Source of the DNA: Pelomonas sp039929605
GTDB lineage: Bacteria > Pseudomonadota > Gammaproteobacteria > Burkholderiales > Burkholderiaceae_C
Direction: 5' to 3'
DNA length: 25,692 nucleotides
NCBI RefSeq assembly: GCF_039929605.1
Contig: NZ_JBDSQX010000110.1
Location: 1 to 25,692, forward strand
The notes under the pieces were generated by a model that was given only the letters and a program-made list of their open reading frames with translations, did not search any database and was not told the DNA's origin. A program made the translations under genes and the position numbers. Positions 1 to 8,800 of the stretch are shown here, one piece after another (within the stretch, counting starts at the first letter, position 1; every line of letters begins with the position of its first letter).

Positions 1-1
1 G

Positions 2-451
2 CCCAATGGCGTTCGTATCAATCCGTCGTTCTACACACCGCTCGCCAATGGCCCGATCAAGCCAAAGTCGGTGGCGACTTCTGCCGGCGGCATCATCACC
101 ATTGACTGCGATTACGATCCGGTCAACGACAATGTGCGCACCCGCCCACCCATCGTGTCCGGGATCACGATCTCGAACGTCAAGGTGGGCAATGTGGCCG
201 GGCAGGGTGGGAATTTTTCGGGATACCAGGCCATCGTGATACAGGGGCCGGTGCCTGCGAGCTATAACGGAACGGACAAGTCGCCAAAAGTCCTGCCGGT
301 GAGCAACATCACCATCAGCGACTGCAATTTCGGCACGCCCGCCAACGCAGCCAATCCACTTTATTTGTACAACGTCGAAGGACTCACGCTGCGCAACGTG
401 ACCATCGGCAGCACGGTGTACAACAAGACGCTTTCTGCTGCGCCGGCCTGA
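2..451 (+). CDS. GH28 polygalacturonase, C-terminal part (5' end outside window)
   Basis: The open frame enters from the left edge and ends at TGA 449-451, giving about 149 residues of the C-terminal half. The sequence is a repetitive parallel beta-helix: short turns such as VSGITISNVKVGNV, VSNITISDCNF and VEGLTLRNVTIG recur at roughly rung spacing, as in the last coils of glycoside hydrolase family 28. GH28 enzymes hydrolyse galacturonan or rhamnogalacturonan in pectin and are usually secreted. The catalytic Asp cluster and signal peptide would lie upstream, outside the window. An internal GTG at 71 is not a credible start because the helix pattern continues upstream of it. The stop is 7 bp before the acetylesterase start, so the two are probably co-transcribed. 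The family assignment rests on fold pattern and context; another beta-helix pectinase is possible. Confidence 0.75.
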   Translation, partial: PNGVRINPSFYTPLANGPIKPKSVATSAGGIITIDCDYDPVNDNVRTRPPIVSGITISNVKVGNVAGQGGNFSGYQAIVIQGPVPASYNGTDKSPKVLPVSNITISDCNFGTPANAANPLYLYNVEGLTLRNVTIGSTVYNKTLSAAPA

Positions 452-458
452 GCGTTCC

Positions 459-1202
459 ATGCGAATGACCAGCCCATCATCAGTAGCAGCGGCCTTCGCA
501 TGCATTGTTGCGTCGGGATGGGCGCAGGCCGCGGCGGAACCCGGTGTGCGCGTGATCCTGGTCGGCGACTCGACCATGCAGGCGCGCACGGGCTACGGCG
601 ACGCATTCTGCCAGCTGTTCCAGCCGGGCGTTACCTGCATCAATCTCGCCAAAGGCGGCCGCAGTTCCGGCAGCTTTCGCGCGGAAGGATTATGGGACGG
701 GATGATCAAGCTGCTGCGTGAACAGCGGGTCGGTGCGGCTGACGGCGCAAACGACAGGACCTACGTACTGATCCAGTTCGGTCACAACGACCAGCCCGGC
801 AAGCCCGGCCGCTCGACCGACTTCGCCACCGAGTTCAGCCCCAACATGGCCGGCTACGTGAAAGACGTGAAGGCCGCCGGCGGCGAGGTGATGCTCATCA
901 CGCCGCTGACGCGCCGCACCTTCAAGGAAGGCGTGCTGCCCAACGACCTGCGCCCCTGGGCCGAAAGCATCCTCAAGGTCGGCGCCGAGCAGGGCGTGCC
1001 CGTGCTGGACCTGAACGCCATCAGCAACGCCGCCGTGGCCGCCATGGGCCAACCCGCCGCCGACACGCTGGCCGAAGCCCCGCCGCGCTTCGACCGCACC
1101 CACCTCGGCCCCAAGGGCGCGGCGTTCTTCTCGGAGCAGGTGATGGAGGGGCTGGTGAAGCACAGGCCGGAGCTGGCGGGCGCGAAGACGCTGGCGCCCT
1201 GA
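459..1202 (+). CDS. Rhamnogalacturonan acetylesterase (CE12, SGNH hydrolase)
   Basis: This 247-residue protein is predicted to be a secreted esterase removing acetyl groups from rhamnogalacturonan I. It has the SGNH blocks in order: GDST with nucleophile Ser38, the GGRSS glycine block around 66-70, GHND with Asn110, and DRTH with Asp212 and His215. These are the catalytic and oxyanion residues of carbohydrate esterase family 12. The N-terminus up to about residue 25 is a Sec signal peptide (hydrophobic AAAFACIVASGW, likely cleavage after AQA). The start is ATG 459, 7 bp after the polygalacturonase stop, which gives a complete signal peptide. Length is normal for bacterial CE12 enzymes. Deacetylation would expose the backbone to the neighbouring GH28 enzyme. 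A different CE12-like pectin esterase specificity cannot be excluded. Confidence 0.88.
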   Translation: MRMTSPSSVAAAFACIVASGWAQAAAEPGVRVILVGDSTMQARTGYGDAFCQLFQPGVTCINLAKGGRSSGSFRAEGLWDGMIKLLREQRVGAADGANDRTYVLIQFGHNDQPGKPGRSTDFATEFSPNMAGYVKDVKAAGGEVMLITPLTRRTFKEGVLPNDLRPWAESILKVGAEQGVPVLDLNAISNAAVAAMGQPAADTLAEAPPRFDRTHLGPKGAAFFSEQVMEGLVKHRPELAGAKTLAP

Positions 1203-1212
1203 GGGGCTCGGT

Positions 1213-1235
1213 GCTGGCGGTAAATGAGCGCCAGC
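1213..1235. terminator. Hairpin between convergent genes, possible terminator
   Basis: GCTGGCG (1213-1219) and CGCCAGC (1229-1235) form a perfect 7-bp stem with a 9-nt loop. It lies 10 bp after the esterase stop and between convergent gene ends. There is no clear T-run on either side, so intrinsic termination is only suggested. Confidence 0.3.
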
Positions 1236-1266
1236 GCAGCTGCGGAGCTTGCGGGCCCCATGCGGG

Positions 1267-1584
1267 TCAGCAACTGCTTCGCGCTGGAGGCTCGTCCCCG
1301 CAGCCGTGTCGCGGCAGCAGCATGAAGCTGCCCGCCAGTAGGCACACGCCGAGCGCAGCTCGCCAAGGCCATGCCAGGCGTTTCATCAGCAGCGCCAATC
1401 CGGCCAGCATGGCAAGCAAAGTGACGACCCAGACCAGCGAGGTCAGCGCGTAGACGCTGGTGACGTGGCCCGAAACGACGGTTGTCAGAAAAGCCCCGAT
1501 GAGCGCTGCGGCCAACGTGCCGAGACCGGCGATCACGAGGACGATGGCCTTGAGTGCGCGTGTGGCGATGGTTGACGGGCTCAT
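1267..1584 (-). CDS. Small multi-pass membrane protein, hypothetical
   Basis: The 105-residue protein has about three hydrophobic segments (roughly residues 12-35, 42-66 and 73-90) separated by short charged turns (MKRLAW). The last 15 residues are polar and contain two Cys. It starts at ATG 1584, 5 bp after the M74 endopeptidase stop, and so looks like the last gene of the minus-strand run beginning at 4294. I recognise no family. It is an inner-membrane protein by composition; its role is unknown. Confidence 0.55.
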   Translation of the reverse strand: MSPSTIATRALKAIVLVIAGLGTLAAALIGAFLTTVVSGHVTSVYALTSLVWVVTLLAMLAGLALLMKRLAWPWRAALGVCLLAGSFMLLPRHGCGDEPPARSSC

Positions 1585-1589
1585 TGCGT

Positions 1590-2276
1590 TCAGTTCAAGG
1601 CCTTGCAGGGCACCGCGAAATCGACGTGGTAGTGCTCGTCATGCCGCACCCAGGGCTTGCCCTTCATGAAGTTCAGGTGCTGCCTCAGGTAGTCGCCGCG
1701 AGGCGTGGCGAACAGCTGGGGCAGAAAGGGCTTGTCGACGATGACCAGCGCCAGGCCGATGCCGCGCTCGGCCGCCGCGCGATGCAGTTGGTAGAGGTGC
1801 TCGGCCATGGCGGCGAAGTCGACGCGGTAGGCACCCCAGCGGCCGTCGTCGCTGAACTCGATGTCATAGCCGAACCGCTCGCCCACAGGCGTGGGCAAGG
1901 GCACGGACTTACCGCCCTCGTCGCGCACCGGCACGAAGAAATCGACCGACAGGCCGTTCTGATGCGAGCGATGCGGCCTGAAGCGCCCGCCGGACGGCCA
2001 GCCCGTCTCGCCGTAGACGTAGTGCACGTCAGGCGCCTGCTTCGCCAGTTCGGCATAGGCTGCGGCGACGATCTCGGCCACCTTGGCATGCACATGCGTG
2101 CGACCCAACGACACGCCGAGGCCGCTGTAGGGCGAGAAATTAGGGCCGTTGGCGGGCAGGGCGACGCTGGCTTCGATGCGGCCGCTGCTGGTGGTACCGA
2201 AGCATTGGCTGGTGGCTGCCAGCGCCGAGGTGGTCATTGCCACGAGGGCGAGGGCGGCGATGCCCAGTCGCTTCAC
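1590..2276 (-). CDS. MepA-like murein endopeptidase (peptidase family M74)
   Basis: Predicted secreted zinc metallopeptidase that cleaves peptidoglycan cross-links. From GTG 2276 it has 228 residues. Residues 1-21 form a signal peptide (MKRLGIAALALVAMTTSALA). The motif SHQNGLSVDF carries His105 and Asp112, matching the H-x6-D zinc site of E. coli MepA, and RHDEHYHVDF near the C-terminus (His212, 215, 217) matches the terminal zinc/catalytic histidines. Cys25 and Cys224 could form a disulfide. I chose GTG 2276 because it overlaps the upstream TGA as GTGA, a classic coupling arrangement, and gives a clean signal peptide; GTG 2288 would add four residues. MepA is normally nearer 270 residues, so this is a shorter M74 variant. 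M15-like LAS peptidases are the alternative. Confidence 0.8.
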   Translation of the reverse strand: MKRLGIAALALVAMTTSALAATSQCFGTTSSGRIEASVALPANGPNFSPYSGLGVSLGRTHVHAKVAEIVAAAYAELAKQAPDVHYVYGETGWPSGGRFRPHRSHQNGLSVDFFVPVRDEGGKSVPLPTPVGERFGYDIEFSDDGRWGAYRVDFAAMAEHLYQLHRAAAERGIGLALVIVDKPFLPQLFATPRGDYLRQHLNFMKGKPWVRHDEHYHVDFAVPCKALN

Positions 2277-2932
2277 CAAAAGCGCCACAACGGCTTCTTG
2301 GCCGGGGCTGGCACTGCTGGCGCCGCAGGCACGGCCGGCAACTCGCCGTCCGCGAGAAAGCCTTCGCGCAGGTCCTCCAGGCTTTGCGGGTTGACGCTCC
2401 AGAGGCCGGCAACCTCCATCACGTCCTCTTCATTCGCGAAGCGAAGATCGTCGCGCTCCCAGTAGGCATCCGTCCGCGCCTCGGGGCTTGAGGAGTCGTA
2501 GAAGCTGTGCCCCAACTGCACCTCCTGCGTCGTCTGATTGCCCGCGTCGACGCTCGTCTCCCCGGAGTGGCCGCAGTAGCAGTAGGCGCGGTCGAGCTGG
2601 CCGAGCGCCGCGCGACCCCAGGCATGCAGCTCGACGACGCGGTGGCTGGCGAAGAACTGCGCTTCGGTGCCCAGCTCCGCCGATACGCGGCGCAGCCTGT
2701 CGAGGAAGGGTGGCGGCGTTCCTTCCGCCAGCGTGAGGAAACCACTGCTCATGGCCAGCGTCCAGCCGTCGAGGGCGGGTGTGACGAACACCTTGCCCGG
2801 CTCTCGGTACGCAGCGGTGATCGCGGCATCTGCCGGCGCTGGCGTGAGGTGCTTGAGCCCCAACGCCCGGGCCACGGCTTCGCGGTCTGTGGCGCGGATG
2901 GCGAACCACGCCGTCTTGTAGCCAAAGGTCAT
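2273..2932 (-). CDS. Conserved hypothetical protein
   Basis: The 219-residue protein begins GYKTAWFAIRA, an opening I associate with a scattered family of uncharacterised cytosolic proteins. A middle stretch, VFVTPALDGWTLAMS, resembles a small alpha/beta domain. A second part has aromatic and Cys-containing sequence (RAYCYCGHSGET, YWERDDLRFANEED). The tail (about 195-215) is Pro/Ala-rich and ends KKPLWRFW. There is no signal peptide or membrane segment. The stop overlaps the start of the M74 peptidase gene by 4 bp, implying translational coupling, although a cytosolic partner for a periplasmic hydrolase is not obvious. Function unknown. Confidence 0.7.
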   Translation of the reverse strand: MTFGYKTAWFAIRATDREAVARALGLKHLTPAPADAAITAAYREPGKVFVTPALDGWTLAMSSGFLTLAEGTPPPFLDRLRRVSAELGTEAQFFASHRVVELHAWGRAALGQLDRAYCYCGHSGETSVDAGNQTTQEVQLGHSFYDSSSPEARTDAYWERDDLRFANEEDVMEVAGLWSVNPQSLEDLREGFLADGELPAVPAAPAVPAPAKKPLWRFW

Positions 2933-2978
2933 CGCCGTTCGCCAGCCCTGTGTGTCGAGGGTTGCGACGTTAGCAGCC

Positions 2979-3293
2979 TTATTTGGTCGCCGCGGGCCGG
3001 CGGATCAGCGTGCGCTGGAACCAGGCCTCGTTCATGCGCGCCAGGAAGTTCGCATCGATGGGGAAGCCGCAGCCGTCACCCAGCACGGCCTCGGAGCCGC
3101 AGCGCGGGCACATGGCCGTCTGCTGCGCAACGGCGGCGCTGTCGTTCATGTTGTCCATCGTCAGCCCGGTCCAACCGACGATCTCGTCGGGCCTGAAGAG
3201 CTCGACGCAGTTGCAGCAGCCGCATTGCTGGCTTGCCTCGATCTGCGCCCAGTTGTTGGAGGTGTAGCGGTAGGCGGCGAGCAGTTCGTTCAT
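2979..3293 (-). CDS. Hypothetical protein with two Cys clusters, possible zinc binding
   Basis: The 104-residue protein contains CGCC near residues 24-27 and CPRCG near 62-66, spaced like a zinc-ribbon or treble-clef pair. It ends with GFPIDANFLARMNEAWFQRT, a pattern seen in small uncharacterised cytoplasmic proteins. There is no signal peptide. The start is ATG 3293; no good Shine-Dalgarno is visible. It lies 46 bp upstream of the next minus-strand gene. Zinc binding is inferred from Cys spacing only. Confidence 0.65.
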   Translation of the reverse strand: MNELLAAYRYTSNNWAQIEASQQCGCCNCVELFRPDEIVGWTGLTMDNMNDSAAVAQQTAMCPRCGSEAVLGDGCGFPIDANFLARMNEAWFQRTLIRRPAATK

Positions 3294-3387
3294 GGGGGTA
3301 ATCCGTGCTGGTTTGACCCGAGTGTGGCGCGGCCAGGGTAGGGTCTCAAGGCCGCCTTCCTACCTGCAGAGGACGCCGTCCAGGCTC

Positions 3388-3702
3388 TCACTGCCTTTCC
3401 CACAGTTCCTGCCAGGTCGAGGTGACGGTGGCTTCGATGCGGTCCGTGTTCGGGCCGACGGCGATGCTGTATTTGACCAGCCGCCCAGTGCTCCAGTGCG
3501 CGGCAAAGCGAAGCATCAGTTCGCGCTCGCTCCACTGGATGTCGTAGATCTCTGGCATTTCGCCGTCCGAGGTGTCGCATACCTGAACGGCAACGGTGCC
3601 ATCGACGACCTCGAATGAGTACTCCGTGTCGGTGAAGCCGTCGCAGTACTTCCACGTGCCCGCGATGCGGTGGCTCATGCCGATGGGAATGACATTGCTC
3701 AT
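3388..3702 (-). CDS. Small conserved hypothetical protein, beta-rich
   Basis: The 104-residue protein alternates polar and hydrophobic residues (AGTWKYCDGF, YSFEVVDGTVAVQV, RELMLRFAAHW, RIEATVTSTW), suggesting a small antiparallel beta-barrel or sandwich resembling lipocalin-like folds. There is no signal peptide. The start is ATG 3702, 13 bp after the FMN reductase stop, so it is probably in the same transcript. No family is recognised with confidence. Confidence 0.6.
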   Translation of the reverse strand: MSNVIPIGMSHRIAGTWKYCDGFTDTEYSFEVVDGTVAVQVCDTSDGEMPEIYDIQWSERELMLRFAAHWSTGRLVKYSIAVGPNTDRIEATVTSTWQELWERQ

Positions 3703-3715
3703 GGGACGGTCGTGT

Positions 3716-4294
3716 TCAATAGTCCGTGTGATTTTCGGCGCTCAATGGGAATGTCGCATCCTCTGCAGTTCGCCCCAAGCTCACGGCTTGTGACAGCGCG
3801 GTGAGTGACGCCAGGATGGCCTGGGTGATTGCCGGCGTGCTCGCCATGTCCTGCTCGCCGAGGTTTGCTCCCAACAGCGGGATGCTGATCGACGCCGGCT
3901 CGACGATGACGGCCGACATGGTCGTGAGCGTTTCCCTCAGTGCCGCGTCGGCATGGTGGGCGCGCGGCGACGCGTTGAGCACGGCGACGGGCTTGTTCAC
4001 GAAGGGCTCGAAGCTGACCAGCCAGTCCAGCAGGTTCTTGATGGCACCGGTCACGCCGTGGGCGTACTCGGGGCTGGCGATCAGCAGCGCGTCGGCCGCC
4101 GCGACCTGCATCTGCAGCGCCTGCACGCTCAGCGGCAGGTCCGCTTCGAGGTCTGGGTTGAACAGCGGCAAGTCGCCGACGAAGGTGCAGAGCTGGACCT
4201 CGATGTCGGGCGGCGCCAGGTGTTGGAAGGTTCGCAGCAGCGCTGAGTTGATGGACGCGGCGCGCAGGCTGCCGGAGATGGCGAGGACTTTCAT
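3716..4294 (-). CDS. NADPH-dependent FMN reductase family protein
   Basis: The 192-residue flavodoxin-fold protein is predicted to use NAD(P)H to reduce FMN or a quinone/azo-type substrate in the cytosol. The N-terminal MKVLAISGSLRAASIN is the beta-strand plus GSLR phosphate-binding loop of this family. SPEYAHGVTGAIKNLLDWL (about residues 74-92) is the second flavin-binding signature. I chose ATG 4294 because the fold begins there; an open frame extends upstream to 4408, but that extension runs into the IS terminal repeat and is not coding. The gene sits 5 bp after the stop of a truncated reading frame (4300-4395). The physiological substrate cannot be told from sequence. Confidence 0.85.
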   Translation of the reverse strand: MKVLAISGSLRAASINSALLRTFQHLAPPDIEVQLCTFVGDLPLFNPDLEADLPLSVQALQMQVAAADALLIASPEYAHGVTGAIKNLLDWLVSFEPFVNKPVAVLNASPRAHHADAALRETLTTMSAVIVEPASISIPLLGANLGEQDMASTPAITQAILASLTALSQAVSLGRTAEDATFPLSAENHTDY

Positions 4295-4299
4295 GGTGT

Positions 4300-4395
4300 T
4301 CACAAGTAGATCAGGAGCACACCTTGCGCCGTCAGCGCGCCGGGTCCTTGCAGCGTCACGCGGTAGGCGGCTTGTGGAACAGGCATCGCTGTCGT
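4300..4395 (-). pseudogene. 3' end of a gene apparently cut off by the IS end
   Basis: Reading minus strand into the FMN reductase gene, a frame encodes MPVPQAAYRVTLQGPGALT followed by AQGVLLIYL and a TGA at 4302-4300, only 5 bp before the reductase ATG. The spacing is operon-like and the sequence looks like a real C-terminus. The frame's upstream side meets the IS21-like terminus at about 4396, so I read it as a host gene truncated by that insertion. It is too short to identify. Confidence 0.35.
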
Positions 4396-4442
4396 TGTCG
4401 GTTTTCACTCAAGGTGGAACTTTTTTCACTGAAGATGGAACT
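4396..4442. repeat. IS21-type terminal repeats, left end
   Basis: Two tandem copies of a terminal motif lie here: TTTTCACTCAAGGTGGAAC (4402-4420) and TTTTCACTGAAGATGGAAC (4423-4441), with TGTCG at 4396-4400 as the likely outer edge. Multiple tandem terminal repeats starting TGT are characteristic of IS21-family elements. The inner copy is matched in inverted orientation at 10766-10780 (15 of 15 bases). Confidence 0.7.
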
Positions 4443-4534
4443 GCTCAAGCTGGGCCCGCCTAGCCGCCGGGCTGGCGGGCGCGTCGTTGATCGCTATGCA
4501 GCGTTGCTGACCGTCGCGGCCATCGTCCGTGCGA

Positions 4535-4552
4535 CAGCAAAGTGCCCAAAGC
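4535..4552 (-). repeat. Inverted copy of the 10623-10640 segment
   Basis: The minus strand reads GCTTTGGGCACTTTGCTG, an 18-bp perfect match to plus-strand 10623-10640. It lies 93 bp inside the left terminal repeats, against 126 bp on the right side, so both are probably the same end of related IS elements. Confidence 0.6.
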
Positions 4553-4699
4553 AGAAACTCGCCGAACCTCAGCCATAGGCTGGCTGTTGTCACCCCGTTC
4601 TAGAGGCTTAGTGACCGCTGAAGCCGATACCGGTGTCGAACAGGGCCCGGCTGGGTGACCGCCCCACCTGTAGAAGCTGACTGTTGCGGCCGACCGAAC

Positions 4700-5115
4700 C
4701 TTGACCTGCGCCTTCTTCTCGACGACGCCCTTCTACCCGCCCGAGGCGCGGTTGCAGAAGTCCCGGTCGAACAGGTAGTGGTTGCACATGACCGCGAAGT
4801 GGGCATTGACGATACGGCCCTTGCCCTTCTTGAACTTGTCGACAGCTGTGCGCATGTTGTCGTAGGCGCCCCGGCTGGCTGCCGCCCAGCAACGCGAACG
4901 AGCGAGTCTGCGCATTGAGTAGCATCTCGTGGCCCTGCCCGGGGTAGGCCACCAGCGAGAAGGCGCGGGCCTGGCGCAGAGCTTTTGGTGCGCCACCTTG
5001 GCGTTGTGGTAACTCCGCCCGCCACCAGGCCTTCCTCGCTTCAGCCGAACTGGAAGGCATCGCCCAGCTGGAACATCCGCGGTACGAAGACGGTGGCCCC
5101 GCAAAACCCCTCGCA
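4700..5115 (-). pseudogene. istA: Degenerate IS21-family transposase (istA) remnant
   Basis: IstA-like pieces follow one another in the right order on the minus strand but in changing frames. They are FVPRMFQLGDAFQFG, then AKVAHQKLCA, then LVAYPGQGHEMLLNAQTRSF, then AYDNMRTAVDKFKKGKGRIV and NAHFAVMCNHYLFDRDFC, then a stop where the family has a Trp, then KGVVEKK. At least four frameshifts and one nonsense change are needed to join them. These match the central DDE region of IS21-type transposases; the N-terminal HTH, the C-terminus and istB are missing. It is a dead element associated with the terminal repeats at 4396-4442. Confidence 0.8.
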
Positions 5116-5514
5116 ACCCGCATGAATACTGGCATTGCGGGGCGCACAGCGCAACTGGCGGCACCTGTTGCAGCTTCCCGCGCAACTGCGAGCCGTGTTT
5201 GTGTCACGTTCAAAGCACATCCACTCAGCCTCACCTGAAGTTATAGGGCGGCGCTGCACGGCAGGACTGCCAGCCCGTCGGACATGGCGGCGTGAGCCTA
5301 ATCCTCACTGTGCGCACAAGGGTGACGGAGCCTATGTTTGGATGAATTGCGGCGCGCCCAGCGTCTTTGAATCGGGTCTGACGTCCCTGACACCAGCTTC
5401 ATGCTTTCACCAAGGAGAGAGGCCTACGTTTGAACTTAACCTTCGTTAATCTAAGGAGCAGGCTCAGGCGCTCGTGCTCCGGTGCGATATAGATAGAAAC
5501 CCAAGGGATAAGTT
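5116..5514. other. Gene-free stretch between istA remnant and RHS gene
   Basis: About 400 bp with no convincing reading frame. The 5' part may continue the decayed istA. The last 60 bp become AT-rich and include AAGGGAT about 8 bp before the ATG at 5515, a possible ribosome binding site for the RHS signal-peptide frame. I see no clear promoter or IS end. Confidence 0.4.
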
Positions 5515-5721
5515 ATGAAAAGCAAAGTGGGGACGGCGGCTGGTTTGCTTAAAAACCAGCTATTATTCATATGTGCGCTGACGGCATTTTCAGCATTTGC
5601 TGAAAACAAACTAGAAAGAGTAACGGTCCCTGGTAACGCGCGCGACCTTCGACTGCGGAATAATCGGCGAATGTCTCTATGGTATCTATTCCGGAAATTT
5701 TCCAAACATTACGCTGCCTGA
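5515..5721 (+). pseudogene. Detached N-terminus of the RHS protein: Sec signal peptide in another frame
   Basis: From ATG 5515 the frame encodes a signal peptide (Lys-rich start, then LLFICALTAFSAFA, likely cleavage before ENKLERV) and then VTVPGN. At the tract (CG)4, 5637-5644, it leaves the frame of the large RHS protein and stops at 5721 after 68 residues. In the RHS frame, stop-free sequence runs from 5624 (ATFDCGIIGECLYGIYSG and on). Adding one CG unit would join the two into a single protein of 1414 residues. This is either a decayed gene, a sequencing error in a GC repeat, or a slippage-switched gene. Confidence 0.65.
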
Positions 5722-5833
5722 TGCGCCGCGTTCGGTAGGCACTGCTGAGCAAGGCTATAGCGTAACGTCAGCTCAGAATGGGGCGCCAGCTTCTTCAGAT
5801 TGTAGCGATAAGAGCCCAACCCCGCCGGTATCA

Positions 5834-8800
5834 GTGAAATCTGACGCGCCGGTGATTTTGGCAACGGGAGCAAAATATTTGGCTTCGGCGGATTTTGCGC
5901 ACTCGTCGAATTTAGCGTTGTCACTTCGACGAACCTATAGCTCCGATGGAAGTACAGGGCCGGATGCATTGTTCGGCCCCGGATGGCGTTCCACCCTTGA
6001 TTATCAACTTACTGCAGACAGTAGTACATGTGGTGGCTCTTTCGGCTGCTCTCCGTCCGTATTAAGCCTTCAAACACCCGACGGAGCTGTCCAACGCTTC
6101 TATCGCTTCATTCCTCCAAGCCCTCAAGCCCCGTATCATCTTTACTTTACGCCCGCACGCATAACGGATACTAACAACCTGTCTGAAGGCCCCTATTCGT
6201 CGGGAATTTGGGGGCAATTTTGGGGCTCCACCAAAAAGCTGACGTTGAGCGTTGGTCAGCTCACGTACGTGTTTACATCTGCAAGCGGACTGAACGATTT
6301 TCGGATCAGTTCTATCCTTAATGGTACGGCGCCGCTTTACGTCTTTACAAGAAATTCTGCTGGCAAAATCATCTCCGTAAAAAATTATTTTGGCGATCAA
6401 GTAACTATTGGGTGGGATGCTGCCAACCAACATGCGGTGTCCGTGACGGCGCCGAACGGAAAAACTTGGCAATATGGGTACAACGCTAATGGCATGTTGG
6501 CGCAAGTAACGCCGCCGTCAGATGCGGGTGGGATCGGCAGCTACCAATACTATTACGAAGACAGTAATGCTTCTCGTTTGACAGGCTACAGCGCGGCAGG
6601 CATTCGGATATCCAACTATCGATATTTCTCCGACGGAAAAGTACAAAGTAGCGTCCTCTTGGACGGATCCATTGCCGATACGTTCGAATACGGTACTGAC
6701 TCGAGCGGCGCCCCCTATACCGTAAAAACCGATTCGCAAGGATACAAAACTCGCTATCAGTTTGCCGTCGTAGCGGGACAGCGTTTACTCTCTTCTGTGA
6801 CTAGCGATGGTTCATCGTATTGCCCGAGTCTGGCGTCGAGCCAAACCTACGATGCAAATGGTTTACTCAGTTCTTCGCGAGACTTCAACAACGTAAGTTC
6901 AACCTATAAATACAATAAGGACGGCCTGCTCCTCGAGAAGGTTTCTGCTTCAGGCACATCAAGTCAACGAAAGACTGTTTTTTCATACCAACTCGGAACC
7001 AATGGTGTAGCCCCAGCTCTGCTGAGTCGGGTGGAATATGACGCCGCCAACACGCCAATTCTCAAAGAGGAATTTACTTATTCCAGCTCCTTGTATGGCA
7101 TGTTGCCGTTGACAAGAAAAATCACGGATTTGACATCGGGCTCGCAGCCTTTTAGGCAGATGCGAAGAGTTTACTCAACTAATGCGGCATACGTGCCGAC
7201 GGGCTGGACAGAGTATTGGACCGCGCCAAGCGGAGAATATTCAAGCTCAATGGCGTTTGACGCTGTGGGCCGCAATGTATCGATGACAAATGGGGCGGGA
7301 CACGTAACTTCGTTCAGTGATTTTGACGGACTTGGCAACCCTGGGCGTCAGGTCGATGCATCAGGGCAGGTCACACTGATGAGTTATGACAATCTCGGGC
7401 GCGCGCTCGGCGCTAACGTCGTCGGCGTATCGCTTGGCGCGTTCACGTATGACGGCCAAGGTAATCTAGCAAGAGTTGCCACGTCCGATGGGGGCAACGA
7501 CTCGTTTTCCTATGCCAGCTCCGGTGAGCAGATTGCCGTGACAAATGCGCTCGGTGAGCGCGTCGGTTTAACGTCGCCGTTGGGCAGCAATACAAAGGTT
7601 TTTCAGAGCAATCGAAACGTCGCAACTTTTAGCGGCGGTGGTTTTAGCGTATCTGCGGCTGGTACATTCAGTCAAACCACAATAATGGACCAAGCTGCGG
7701 CTGGACGACCGGGCAAACAACTGGGCAACAACGGCCAAGTTAGCACGTTTATGTATGATGCCAATGGAAACGTAAAAAGCGTTGTCGATGCAGCGGGGCG
7801 GACAACCTATGCTACCTACGACGCTGCTAACCGGCCGACAAAAACAACCGCGCCAGATGGTTCTACGGTGCAATACGCTTTTAACCCTGCAGGGTTCCTG
7901 CAATCAGTTACCGACGCTCGCGGCTTGGTTACGCGATATACCTACAACGGCTTCGGTCAACTCACTTCCAAGACAAGTCCCGACAGGGGTAATACTACAT
8001 TCGGCTACGACGCGGGCGGGCGCCTTGCGACGGAGAGTCTGGCAAATGGCGTAACGCTATCCCATGGTTGGGACGCATTAAACCGCCAGACCTCCCAGAC
8101 CGTATCGGGCCTTAGTGAATATTTCGTCTATGACGAAGGGAGTTACGGCAAGGGCAGCCTCACGACCATGGCCGGGACGGGCGGCAGCGTCAAGTTCGCC
8201 TATGAAGCCGGTGGCCGCTTGGCCAGCCAGACCGTGCTGGCCCAGGGCCAAACGCTCACCGTGGGCTGGAGCTACGACACCTCTGGCCGCCTCACCGGCA
8301 TGAGCTACCCCGATGGCCAGTCCCTGACGTTCCAGTACGACAGCTACGGCCGCTTGAGCACGGTGCTGGGCAATGCCGGCAACGGCGGCTTTGTCGTGGC
8401 AGACAGCATGCTCTACCAGCCGGCCAGCAACCAGCGCTACGCTTGGCGCTTCGGCAACGGGCTGCCGCGGCTGTATACGCAGGACGCTGATCGCCGGCTC
8501 ACCCAGCTCAACGGCGGCACGGTGCACGGACTGCAGTTCGGCTATACGCCCACCTTGGACACCCTCGCTAGCATCAACGACACGGTCTACGGGTCGAGTG
8601 AGTCGTCCTCACTTGGCTACGACGCCCAGGACCGGCTGAACAACGTCTTGCGCAACGGTGCCAACCAGGGCTTCGGGCTGGATGCCAGCAGCAACCGGCA
8701 GACGCACGTCCTCAACGGCACGACCTACACCTACGTCATGGATCCGGCGTCCAACCGCCTCGTGTCTGTCACCGGCAGCAACGGCGGCACGCGCAGCTTC

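Noticed and set aside
1554..2465. Plus-strand open frame of 303 codons opposite the M74 peptidase
   Set aside because: Antisense to a gene with zinc-site motifs and a signal peptide; composition is typical of a GC shadow.
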